The notes beneath the pieces are model-generated. The model saw only the letters and a program-made list of their open reading frames with translations, was not told the origin of the DNA and made no database searches. From NCBI RefSeq assembly GCF_008180415.1, contig NZ_VTEI01000015.1, positions 95,410 to 128,636 on the forward strand: a DNA stretch of 33,227 nucleotides. The letters are read 5' to 3'. The first letter of the stretch is position 1; each line of letters opens with the position of its first letter. Made by a program: the position numbers and the translations under genes. Shown piece after piece: positions 7,205 to 14,931 of this stretch. This DNA is from Rossellomorea vietnamensis (GTDB lineage Bacteria > Bacillota > Bacilli > Bacillales > Bacillaceae_B).

Positions 7205-8237
7205 CAAGGACTGGGATTCTCAGAAGGAGATCGAGCGCTGGAAAGGCTTTTTCAGCATATGGACAGATCCAGAACCGGAAGTCGGCCCGACACCCAGAAC
7301 GGCCGTCTGGAAAAAGAACAAGGCGACTCTCTGGCATTATCCTTCCACTCAAAAGAAGTATGTAGTGCCGCTCTTTCTCGTGTACTCTTTAGTCAATAAA
7401 GCGTATGTCCTGGATATGGCTCCAGGGGCGAGCATGATTGAGTCGTTCGTGGAAAATGGATACGATGTCTACTTGCTGGAATTCGGTTCCCCGGGTTATG
7501 AAGATAGAGATATCAACGTAGATGCCTATGTCCTCGATTATATTCAGAGAGCTGTCCGGAAGGCACTGGCTCATGCAGGTGCTGAAGACATCACCGTCAT
7601 CGGGTACTGTGTCGGCGGGACACTTGCCGCCATCTATGCTTCTCTTGCAGAAGAACCAATCCGGAATCTGGTCATCTGTGTTGCCCCAATCGACTTTTCC
7701 ACTTCGCCAAAGTTTGATCAGTGGGTGGAATATATCCGTGAAAATGATATAAATATAGAAAGCTTGATGGACATAAACGGATCGATTCCGCCAAAGCTCA
7801 TGAAAATCGGGCTTCGCGCTGCCAGTTCCCCTGTCTATTTCAGCCACTACCTTTCTCTATTAAATAAAGCTTATGATAAAGAGTATGTTGCTAGCTGGCG
7901 GAGGTTCAATAAATGGACAAACGATCATGTCGGCTTTCCTGAGGGTGCCATGCAGCAACTAGCTAACGACATTGTTAAAGAAAACAAGTTCATGAAAGGC
8001 ACACTCACAATCAGAGGGAAAACCGCCGCTCCTTCAAAAATCCGATCCAACCTGCTTGTCGTAGCAGGAAAGCATGACCGGCTGGTTCCAGAAAGTTTGA
8101 GCAAAGACTTCGTCAACGTCGTTTCCAGCAAGGACAAAACCTACCGGCCCGTAACAGGCGGCCATACTACCCTTGCCGTAAAAGGGAAAGGGCTTCCGCC
8201 GTTTCTCGCAGATTGGCTGCCGCAGAGGTCGAACTGA
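7197..8237 (+). CDS. phaC: Class IV poly(3-hydroxyalkanoate) synthase PhaC
   Basis: A 346-aa alpha/beta-fold synthase that polymerises 3-hydroxyacyl-CoA into PHA. The lipase-like box is GYCVGGT with nucleophile C138, and the partners are D294 (GKHDRLVP) and H323 (GGHTTLA). Conserved landmarks include KNKATLWHY, PLFLVYSLVNKAYVLD and a C-terminal WLPQRSN. It is slightly shorter than the B. megaterium enzyme (about 360 aa). The start is GTG 7197, with AGGGG upstream inside the end of phaR. phaB, normally between phaR and phaC in Bacillus, is absent, so the reductase supplying monomer must lie elsewhere or a different precursor route is used. Confidence 0.92.
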   Translation: MSNKDWDSQKEIERWKGFFSIWTDPEPEVGPTPRTAVWKKNKATLWHYPSTQKKYVVPLFLVYSLVNKAYVLDMAPGASMIESFVENGYDVYLLEFGSPGYEDRDINVDAYVLDYIQRAVRKALAHAGAEDITVIGYCVGGTLAAIYASLAEEPIRNLVICVAPIDFSTSPKFDQWVEYIRENDINIESLMDINGSIPPKLMKIGLRAASSPVYFSHYLSLLNKAYDKEYVASWRRFNKWTNDHVGFPEGAMQQLANDIVKENKFMKGTLTIRGKTAAPSKIRSNLLVVAGKHDRLVPESLSKDFVNVVSSKDKTYRPVTGGHTTLAVKGKGLPPFLADWLPQRSN

Positions 8238-8296
8238 TTCCTACTTCAAAAACCACTTGATTTGTGCGGCTGATCACAACCCAACTCACTCTAATT

Positions 8297-8340
8297 ACAA
8301 GGAAAAGGCACGAAGGATAATCTTCGTGCCTTTTCCTTGT
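8297..8340. terminator. 19-bp-stem terminator between phaC and the methyltransferase
   Basis: A perfect 19-bp inverted repeat (8297-8315 / 8322-8340) with loop GATAAT and A-rich/T-rich outer ends, between convergent genes. Bidirectional use is likely. Confidence 0.9.
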
Positions 8341-8378
8341 TAAAATGACACCCACTATAGCCTAAGAACTCGTAAGTT

Positions 8379-9128
8379 TTACCGCTTTGCAAACCTACAG
8401 ATACATACCTCCGTTTTATAATGAAAAGTTATTGTTCCATTTTGTTGATATTTTGAAAATAGGTGATGAAGTTCTGCTGTAAATTCTTCGTAACTACTAT
8501 CTAATTTTGATGGAGTGTAGGATAACGAGAGTGCGCCTCCTACAAAACCTTCTTCCGTTAATGTATGCCAGTTATCATAATATAGCTTGGTATAATCTTG
8601 GCCAAAAAAATCAAACTTTTCTTTGTCTGGATCAAAGTCTGAAATCCCAGCATTTGTTTTAACTTTATATGTATGTAGAATACTTCTATACTCTTTCGCT
8701 AATTGACTGTCCAACTGCATTTCATTAAACAAAATAATTACATGCCCATCTTCCTTTAAAATTCGTTGGAATTCTTTTTTGCATAATTGTTTATCAAACC
8801 AGTGAAACGCCTGTGCAATAGTGATAATATCAACACTATCTTCTTTCAAAGCAGTTACTTCAGCTGGAGAATTAATGAAGTTGATGTTTTTATTATTCCC
8901 GCAATATTTTTTACACTCTTCAAGCATATGCTCGTTTGGTTCAATCGCAAACACTTCGCAGCCTAATTCACCTAACAAATTGGTAAGAAGTCCAGTCCCT
9001 GCCCCAATATCTGCAATTGAGGAGTGTTCATTAATTCCCAGCTCTCTAATTGCACTTAATACTTCTATTGGATAAGAAGGTCTTCCAATTGCATATTCCT
9101 TTGATTTATTACTAAATTCATTTTTCAT
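8379..9128 (-). CDS. Class I SAM-dependent methyltransferase
   Basis: A 249-aa Rossmann methyltransferase. SAM motif I is ADIGAGTGLLT (39-49), the acidic end of strand 2 is FAIEPNEHM, and the post-motif DIITIAQAFHWFD resembles small-molecule methyltransferases of the UbiE/BioC/Tam type. The C-terminal half (TLTEEGFVGGALSLSYTPS) is typical of this subgroup. The substrate cannot be named. The gene is noticeably AT-richer than phaRC and opens an AT-rich block of accessory genes, which suggests acquisition by transfer. It is monocistronic, ending at the shared terminator. Confidence 0.85.
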   Translation of the reverse strand: MKNEFSNKSKEYAIGRPSYPIEVLSAIRELGINEHSSIADIGAGTGLLTNLLGELGCEVFAIEPNEHMLEECKKYCGNNKNINFINSPAEVTALKEDSVDIITIAQAFHWFDKQLCKKEFQRILKEDGHVIILFNEMQLDSQLAKEYRSILHTYKVKTNAGISDFDPDKEKFDFFGQDYTKLYYDNWHTLTEEGFVGGALSLSYTPSKLDSSYEEFTAELHHLFSKYQQNGTITFHYKTEVCICRFAKR

Positions 9129-9384
9129 AGCAGGTCTCCAAATCTGTGAATACTTTGAATTTTAAGATCAATATATAGAAAAAGCAAGAAACAAAAACAG
9201 TTTAAAAAGGTACATTTTGTTTTATTACCTGCTCCAAATTGGGTTAGGTTTTAAGGCTATAAAAAAATGTCTATTTCATATATATCACTGCAATATTAAA
9301 CATCTTGTGGACTAACTATTAATTGAGGCTTACACTCTGATTGTTGTAAAAAAGCAAGTCTATTTGTACTAAAGAAAGATTTAT

Positions 9385-10056
9385 TTATAGAAACCTTTCT
9401 AAATAATCGCCAAATATTTTGTTCATAACTTTAGGTGTATTTTCTAAATAAACATTAATCTGTTTCATGTTTGATTGAAATTTATCATCATTTCTTTCAT
9501 CTGTTGGAAAATCAGATATTCCTTTGATAATAATGCATTCAACATCATTCTTCTTACAGATATAAGCAATGGCACCCGCTTCTGTATCGGCTATAGTGAT
9601 TTCGTTTTCTTTCAGTTCTAAATAGTCGTTCCACATAACCACTGCTTTATCAGCGGTACCAATTGTGCCGGTATGAAAATCACTTCCATATTTAGATAGA
9701 TCTATATCGACTATGAAGGATTGTTTAATAAAAGGCTCGACTTCTTTTACTGTGCAATCATATTGAACAGCTTTATCGGGTACAAAAACATCCAAGTTAC
9801 TGAACTTATCATCTATTCCTGCACATGCTCCAGCAACAATGACTTTCGTTAAGTTAAACTTTGAAATCATATACTGATTACCGCCAACACCATTTACTTT
9901 TCTTACACCGGTACTATAAAAAACACGTTCAGTATCATTCATTGTTCTTATGAAATATTCGCCATAAGGATAACCGAAACGTTCATGATCTTTTATGCCG
10001 AAATAGTCCAATGCTGCGTCATATTCCCACTTCGTTGCTATACTTATACCTATCAT
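9385..10056 (-). CDS. Nucleoside phosphorylase/MTA-SAH nucleosidase-family protein
   Basis: A 223-aa protein of the PNP/UDP phosphorylase superfamily (MTAN-like). Visible motifs are an N-terminal MIGISIATKWEYDAA, the glycine-rich IVAGACAGID (about 74-83), and the nucleoside-binding region ADTEAGAIAYICKKND in place of the usual MEGAA, followed by KGISDFPTDE, where the Asp is the catalytic acid of the family. It may cleave N-glycosidic bonds of a purine nucleoside, but the ME-to-TE change at the ribose-binding site makes the exact reaction uncertain. ATG 10056 follows GGGTGATTAGTGG. It is AT-rich like its neighbours and stands alone in its own unit. Confidence 0.72.
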   Translation of the reverse strand: MIGISIATKWEYDAALDYFGIKDHERFGYPYGEYFIRTMNDTERVFYSTGVRKVNGVGGNQYMISKFNLTKVIVAGACAGIDDKFSNLDVFVPDKAVQYDCTVKEVEPFIKQSFIVDIDLSKYGSDFHTGTIGTADKAVVMWNDYLELKENEITIADTEAGAIAYICKKNDVECIIIKGISDFPTDERNDDKFQSNMKQINVYLENTPKVMNKIFGDYLERFL

Positions 10057-10173
10057 CCACTAATCACCCTGCAAATATAATCTTTCACTATTGAATCTTG
10101 GCACTATCCGTCTTTACTCTGTTCATCCACAATTCGTTACTAACATGTAAATATCCTTTTTTTGCTTAACTGC

Positions 10174-10212
10174 TTCGTCTAACTGACGAACAACATTTAA
10201 CAAAAAATGTTG
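10174..10212. repeat. Paired hairpins at an accessory-gene boundary
   Basis: TTCGTC-TAACT-GACGAA (10174-10190) is followed directly by CAACATTT-AACAAA-AAATGTTG (10191-10212), then TATAACAAAGGCGGC. They lie downstream of the DUF5412 gene and may terminate it, though there is no strong T tract on the minus strand. They resemble the structured borders often seen around single-gene accessory insertions. Confidence 0.5.
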
Positions 10213-10250
10213 TATAACAAAGGCGGCTGCTTGTTCAGCAAAGGCTCCTA

Positions 10251-10796
10251 TTAGTTTTTATAGCAAGTTTCGTATTCGTCCTTCATCAAAATACTCTGAC
10301 AAGCCAAACCGAATTCGTGATAAATATCTTTGCCAATGCGCAAATTGATGCTTCGATCTGAATCAGGATAATCAGGGTCAAGATTTTGTATTTGCAAAGT
10401 ATCTTCATCCAGCCAATCCATATTGAATGTACTTTTTGCATCTCCATAATAAACAGTTTGAACCTTATGATCCTCATTGTTATAGGTAACTTCAACCCAC
10501 ACATTAACACCGCCGGCTGCTCCCCCGTAGGGTTCATAGTAGGCATCAGCTGTATAGGCGTCTGTTGGTGAGGTGACAGGTCCAGGCCCCTTTTGCATAG
10601 ATTCTTTATTAATTTGATCAAATGTGAAAAAGTAAGCTTCATAGATATAGATTGAAGAAACTAAAACAACTCCCGACAACGTTGCAATCAACAGTCTTTT
10701 TGGAAAAGGTTTCTTTTTTATGAAAGCACTTATTGCCTTGGCACTTAGAACTAAAAATAAAAATAGAGTCGTGCAAGCGATTAACAAATAGAACAA
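10251..10796 (-). CDS. DUF5412-type membrane-anchored protein
   Basis: A protein of about 181 aa with two N-terminal hydrophobic segments (about 1-22 and 34-53) and a soluble domain outside or at the membrane. The domain shows GPGPVTSPTDAYTADAYYEP, GGVNVWVEV, VYYGDAKS and SDRSINLR, ending C-x-S-x2-MKDEYETCY, which I recognise as the DUF5412 family of Bacillaceae; function unknown. The start is unclear. TTG 10796 lies 16 nt from the GGGGG ribosome site, while ATT 10805 lies at the ideal 7 nt. The only ATG nearby (10810) is out of frame and stops after three codons. AT-rich, monocistronic. Confidence 0.65.
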   Translation of the reverse strand: MFYLLIACTTLFLFLVLSAKAISAFIKKKPFPKRLLIATLSGVVLVSSIYIYEAYFFTFDQINKESMQKGPGPVTSPTDAYTADAYYEPYGGAAGGVNVWVEVTYNNEDHKVQTVYYGDAKSTFNMDWLDEDTLQIQNLDPDYPDSDRSINLRIGKDIYHEFGLACQSILMKDEYETCYKN

Positions 10797-10916
10797 AATT
10801 AAAATACCATTTCCCCCTTAACTGTATTAGATCGTAATCCAATTTGTTAAGTTTCGATTTCCTCTATTAAATGAAGAAATCCAATAACCATTAAGCGTAC
10901 CTTCAGTTACTGACTC

Positions 10917-11225
10917 CTATAATTTAATATCAGTTTCTTTATTTTTCTTTATAAAAGTGAGGACAATCACATTCACCAGTACCCCCAACCCCAGGAAACC
11001 GGAGTAATAAATACCTTGTATGGCTGATCCGAAACCTTTTTCGATTACATCTGCCTCAGCAAGGAAGAAGGGCAGGAAAAACGCCAAAATGGCTAAGAGT
11101 ATTAGCGTAAGTGTTGGTATAAATCGTTTTGAGTAGCGAATTCCTATTGTCCAATAAGCTGAAGCTATTATTATGGACCTCGGCAAAATAAACGAGAAAA
11201 TCAAATTTAAAACTGATGTACTCAA
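10917..11225 (-). CDS. Small membrane protein, unknown
   Basis: A 102-aa protein with three probable membrane helices (about 8-25, 36-56 and 70-92) and a charged tail KKNKETDIKL. The start is TTG 11225, supported by AGGAGGGATTAG directly upstream. No catalytic motif is visible. The next gene upstream on the same strand also encodes a three-helix protein of nearly equal length, 68 bp away, so the two probably form a unit. I do not recognise the family. Confidence 0.62.
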   Translation of the reverse strand: MSTSVLNLIFSFILPRSIIIASAYWTIGIRYSKRFIPTLTLILLAILAFFLPFFLAEADVIEKGFGSAIQGIYYSGFLGLGVLVNVIVLTFIKKNKETDIKL

Positions 11226-11239
11226 CTAATCCCTCCTAT

Positions 11240-11304
11240 AGTTCACTGCCTGCCAACGAAACTAACGGATGGCAACTGCTTTCTCCGCCGCTTTTAATGG
11301 AGAG
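11240..11304. repeat. Structured border between the two small membrane genes
   Basis: TGCCA (11251-11255) and TGGCA (11270-11274) enclose ACGAAACTAACGGA. TCTCC (11282-11286) and GGAGA (11300-11304) follow and overlap the end of the upstream gene. The AACTAACGG core recalls repeats found beside accessory genes in other bacilli. It may also act as a weak terminator. Confidence 0.4.
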
Positions 11305-11593
11305 GTTTTTGGTTAGTCTTCTTAATGAATGGACTTATAGCTGTACCAATGGACACACCGATCATACTGGCAGCAGAGTAAAAAGCAATTCCCGCTCCCT
11401 GATCAGTTCCACCGAGCTGAATGTAACTGTAAAGAAAACCGAAGATACTGGCAGCGCCCAAAACCACACAGACTGTATAAACTTTATTTCCTAAATACTT
11501 CGCCAACAGCGGAAGTGCAATTGACAGGAATAAGACAATCAAGATAAACGGCAGCCATCCTTCTAAAAAAAGCAAAGTCCCTAACTCCTTCAT
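11294..11593 (-). CDS. Small membrane protein, unknown
   Basis: A 99-aa protein with three hydrophobic segments (about 12-30, 39-59 and 69-89). The last loop is small-residue rich (GAGIAFYSAASMIGVSIGTAIS) and the tail is basic (KKTNQKPLH). ATG 11593 follows GGGGGAATCTTTT. No functional motif. It pairs with the following small membrane gene. Confidence 0.62.
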   Translation of the reverse strand: MKELGTLLFLEGWLPFILIVLFLSIALPLLAKYLGNKVYTVCVVLGAASIFGFLYSYIQLGGTDQGAGIAFYSAASMIGVSIGTAISPFIKKTNQKPLH

Positions 11594-11748
11594 AAAAGAT
11601 TCCCCCTTTAGATGTTTTGACGACAGCCAAGCTCTTTAAGTTTCTTATTCTTTATCGAAGTGGATTAATTGAAAATTATGTGTATTCCCTCTGTTTATAT
11701 TAACATAAATATCCAGGTGTTTCTTTTTATTGTATGATTCATATGCCA

Positions 11749-11809
11749 AATGAAAAGCAAAAACACATGTGACTTCCAATCATAATCACATGTGTTTTTG
11801 CTTTTCATT
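11749..11809. terminator. 24-bp perfect inverted repeat
   Basis: Arms 11749-11772 and 11786-11809 are perfectly complementary over 24 bp with a 13-nt loop. T runs inside the distal arm (GTGTTTTTGCTTTT) would let it terminate the glycosyltransferase transcript, whose gene ends 75 bp away. It is longer than needed for termination and marks the edge between the AT-rich block and the glycosylation cluster. Confidence 0.8.
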
Positions 11810-11883
11810 GATTTGTTTGCCCTCTGAAGTTACTCGTGGTTATCAGGTGCTTTCCGCCAGCGGCAATCTATACAAAAACCTTA

Positions 11884-12957
11884 TTAAAGATTCAGCTTGT
11901 CTTCGAGCAATTTTTTATTATGAAGGATTCCAGGATCCTCCGGCCGGTATTTCCTGGCTATCTCATTATGTTCATAAGATTTCTCGAAATTCTTTAAATA
12001 ATAATGGCACTTGCAGAGGTTCTGATGTGGAACCCATGTAGAATACGCTTTGTAAGTAAAGCCCCAATTACCTTTGTCCGGTTCGTAATCGATCGCCCGC
12101 TCGAACCATACTACCGCGCTCTCGTAGTTTTGCTCATTTGAGAGTATCGTCCCCAGCCTGCAGCAAGCCTCTGGTCTTGGCACGTCATACTCAAAAGATT
12201 TATAAAGAATTTCCTTCTGCTCATCGAACATCCCCATCTTTCCATAGCAGTCCGCCAGACGGCTGCATGCCGCTATTTTATCTTCTTTCCAGCCGCCCTC
12301 CATCCACAGAAAGGTTTCATAAGCATTCATCGCTCTTTCATACAGTCCATTTTCATTTAATTCATTTCCATAGTAGTAGTAATCTCTCGGAGAAAATTCA
12401 TCTCCATTCTCCAATCTCTTTTCATAGATAGCGAGATTTCGTCCTGTGGAATGGTGGACCCTCTTATGCGAGACACAAATATCAGAATCCAAGATGTTCC
12501 CTGAGACCACCAAATACACATGGCAATCTCCTTCCCATTGAAAGTTTTTGGATCGTTTCACCAGCCTGTTTCTCCTAAAACTAAGGGTGACATTTCCATA
12601 CTCGTCAAAGCCGTAATTATAGATCATTGAAACCGAGTCGACTGAAGGGTCCAAATTCTTCTTCAGCTCCAGGAATTTCTTCTGATCCTCTTCCATTATC
12701 ACATCATCCGCGTCAAGCCATAGAATATAATCCATTGTCGCATGCTTAAAAGAGAAATTACGTGCAGGCTCAAAATTGCCAACCCACTCGAAATCATAAA
12801 TCTTATCCGTGAATTCACTGGCGATTTCCCTTGACCGGTCAGTTGAGCCTGTATCAACAATAATAATTTCATCTGCTATATCCTTGGCAGAATTCAAACA
12901 GTTCCACAGTGTGGCTTCTTCATCCTTCACGATCATACATAAACTGATGGTTATCAC
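11884..12957 (-). CDS. GT2 glycosyltransferase with C-terminal TPR domain
   Basis: A 357-aa protein. Residues 1-170 are a GT-A family 2 glycosyltransferase: ISLCMIVKDEEATL, IIIVDTGSTDRS, NFEPARNFSF and the metal/nucleotide motif WLDADDVI (80-87). Residues about 185-355 are helical TPR repeats (YYYYGNELNENGLYERAMNAYE and later units). The last 100 residues match the tail of the divergent GT4 protein. It resembles TPR-bearing GT2 enzymes such as SunS that sugar-coat peptides or proteins, so a protein acceptor is plausible. Start GTG 12957 follows AAAGGGGTG. A sigma-K-like promoter lies 80 bp upstream. No membrane segment, so it is cytoplasmic (probably mother cell). Confidence 0.87.
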   Translation of the reverse strand: MITISLCMIVKDEEATLWNCLNSAKDIADEIIIVDTGSTDRSREIASEFTDKIYDFEWVGNFEPARNFSFKHATMDYILWLDADDVIMEEDQKKFLELKKNLDPSVDSVSMIYNYGFDEYGNVTLSFRRNRLVKRSKNFQWEGDCHVYLVVSGNILDSDICVSHKRVHHSTGRNLAIYEKRLENGDEFSPRDYYYYGNELNENGLYERAMNAYETFLWMEGGWKEDKIAACSRLADCYGKMGMFDEQKEILYKSFEYDVPRPEACCRLGTILSNEQNYESAVVWFERAIDYEPDKGNWGFTYKAYSTWVPHQNLCKCHYYLKNFEKSYEHNEIARKYRPEDPGILHNKKLLEDKLNL

Positions 12958-13036
12958 TTCAGCACCCCTTTATTCACTTGTCTTCAGGCGTCCGTTTCAG
13001 GATGCCCTCTTAGTCCAAGCAAGTAGTTTCCATTGT

Positions 13037-13064
13037 TAATATATGTTTCTTTATCTCAATAGTG
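13037..13064 (-). promoter_or_regulatory. Candidate sigma-K promoter of the GT2 gene
   Basis: On the minus strand, CAC (13064-13062), a 16-nt spacer and CATATATTA (13045-13037) fit the sigma-K consensus (AC, 16-17 nt, CATAnnnTA). It lies about 80 bp before the GTG start in the 313-bp gap between the divergent glycosyltransferases. No equally good match faces the GT4 gene. Confidence 0.55.
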
Positions 13065-13271
13065 TAGGGATGATGGCAAAATAGATATATACCCTGCTTG
13101 GCTGAACCCCAGAAATAAGAAAATCAACTATCCCTTTATCCAAAAGAGAGCATACCCTGTAACAAGGGTTTAAAACGATTCCTTTTTTCAAAAGGCGCAC
13201 TAATTTATCCTATGTAAAAAAGCGAGATCACTGCCTTTTGAAAAGAGTTCAAGAAAGAGAGGGGCAAAGAT

Positions 13272-14819
13272 TTGCGCATTGTACAGATTTCCACTGATAC
13301 TCTCCCTGTTCCACCTCCTAAATATGGCGGCATTCAGCGTTTAGTCCATTCATTATCAGAAGAACTTGTTAAAAGAGGACATGAGGTCTATGTGTTCGCA
13401 CCTAAAGGAAGCACCTCTTCCGGCACCATCATTCCATACCCGCACACTGGCCCTAAGCCGGAATTTATCAAGAAGTTTGTAAAAGAGAACCTCCCTGACA
13501 ATATCGACATCATTCATGACCATACTCATTTTTCTCTTATCGACAAACTGAAGCTGCCTGTGCCGACAATCAGCAATATTAATATCAATTCCACTACTTT
13601 TCCGAGGTATCCCGTTTACATCAGCAAAAATGCTCTGCAGGAATCAGGAGGCAATAAAGGGTTCTGCGTTTATCCCGGGATTGACCTGACTCAATACGAA
13701 TTCTCTGAAACCAAAAAAGACTACCTATTATTCTTGGGAGAAATCAAATTACAAAAAGGTATTTTGCCAGCCTTAGAAATAGCCCGCCTTATAAATATGA
13801 AGCTGATTATTGCTGGACCGGTATATAATAGAGAGTTTTTTACACAGGAAGTAGAACCGATCATTGAAGGAAACCCTGACATCAGCTATATAGGAGAAGT
13901 CGGTGGAAAGCACAAACAGGAATTACTCAAGCACGCCCGCTGCCTCCTGTTCCCCATCACCTTCAGGGAGCCTTTCGGTATTGTCATGATAGAAGCTCTG
14001 GCTTGCGGCACCCCGGTTCTTGCCTTTGATAAAGGGGCCGTAAGCGAAGTTTTGCAAGGTTTTCCCCAAATGATTTGCCATGACCTTGAAGACATGGTTG
14101 AAAAGTTAAGGAATCAGCACTTTCCCGCACCACAAGCCTTGCGCCAATATACCGAAGAACACTTTTCTACAGAAAAAATGGCAGATAGGTATCTGGAGCT
14201 CTATGAGAAGATCATCAATCAAGAGCTCCCGCCTGTTCATGATCCTGATTTCATCATCAGCTCCTACGAAAAAGAAATGGCAGACGGAGGAAGCCCTTCT
14301 GCGAAAGGCTCGTTTGAATATGCATCAGCATTAAAGGATAAAAATCAGATCAGTCAGGCTATCAATGTATTTGAGTCATGTGCAGAAAAAGCGGACGGCA
14401 TATATAAAACAAGAGCTCTGTATGAACTCGCCATACTTTATCAAGATCAGGGACAACTGGACATGGCCAAGGAATGCTGTTTTAAATCCTTCCATTCCAG
14501 CCTTCCAAGAGCTGAGTTCTGCTGCAGGCTCGGATATTGTTTCAAGCAGGAAGGAAAGATAGATGAAGCTCTGTTGTGGTTTAAATTGGCGACACAGCTG
14601 GAAAAACCTTCACACCGTGATACCTTATATGATGAAGGCTGCTGGAGCTGGGTTCCTCATCTGGAGCTCTGCGTCTGCTATTTCAAGAAGAAAGACTATA
14701 ATGTATCCTTATTTCATAATAATCGGGCAGGAGAGTACATTCCGAACGATAAAAGAATCCTTCAAAACAAAGAACTTTTAGAAAAAAAAATAGCGAAGGA
14801 AGAAAAACCTGCGAAATAA
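13272..14819 (+). CDS. GT4 glycosyltransferase with C-terminal TPR domain
   Basis: A 515-aa protein. Residues 1-315 are a GT-B family 4 glycosyltransferase: N-terminal PPPKYGGIQRLVHSLSEELVKRGHEV, donor site LFLGEIKLQKGI, and the E-x7-E motif in REPFGIVMIEALACGTPVL (E233, E241). Residues about 340-510 form TPR units ending in the segment shared with the divergent GT2 protein: CCRLGYCF, ALLWFKLA, WVPHLELCVCYF, ILQNKELLEKK. Start TTG 13272 follows AGAGAGGGG. It is divergent from GT2 and convergent with the collagen-like gene. It probably adds a sugar to the same acceptor or glycan as its neighbour. Donor sugar unknown. Confidence 0.87.
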   Translation: MRIVQISTDTLPVPPPKYGGIQRLVHSLSEELVKRGHEVYVFAPKGSTSSGTIIPYPHTGPKPEFIKKFVKENLPDNIDIIHDHTHFSLIDKLKLPVPTISNININSTTFPRYPVYISKNALQESGGNKGFCVYPGIDLTQYEFSETKKDYLLFLGEIKLQKGILPALEIARLINMKLIIAGPVYNREFFTQEVEPIIEGNPDISYIGEVGGKHKQELLKHARCLLFPITFREPFGIVMIEALACGTPVLAFDKGAVSEVLQGFPQMICHDLEDMVEKLRNQHFPAPQALRQYTEEHFSTEKMADRYLELYEKIINQELPPVHDPDFIISSYEKEMADGGSPSAKGSFEYASALKDKNQISQAINVFESCAEKADGIYKTRALYELAILYQDQGQLDMAKECCFKSFHSSLPRAEFCCRLGYCFKQEGKIDEALLWFKLATQLEKPSHRDTLYDEGCWSWVPHLELCVCYFKKKDYNVSLFHNNRAGEYIPNDKRILQNKELLEKKIAKEEKPAK

Positions 14820-14856
14820 AACTGCTATATCCAAACAGACTTTGGTGGCGCAACAT

Positions 14857-14906
14857 AAAGAGCCGCACGGGAAGCACTCAGTCTTCTCATGCGGCTCTTT
14901 TTTTTC
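14857..14906 (+). terminator. Terminator after the GT4 gene
   Basis: AAAGAGCCGCA (14857-14867) pairs with TGCGGCTCTTT (14890-14900) and runs into TTTTTT. An inner GAAG/CTTC stem extends it. The A tract on the other side may also let it end the convergent collagen-like transcript. Confidence 0.9.
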
Positions 14907-14931
14907 ATAGATTCCTTATAGCTGTCTTCTA

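Noticed and set aside
10174..10250. Integron attC site (TCTAAC followed by TATAACAAAGGCGGC)
   Set aside because: Superficial similarity to core sites only; no integrase, no properly paired outer sites, and the structure is explained by two simple hairpins. Kept only as a border hairpin.
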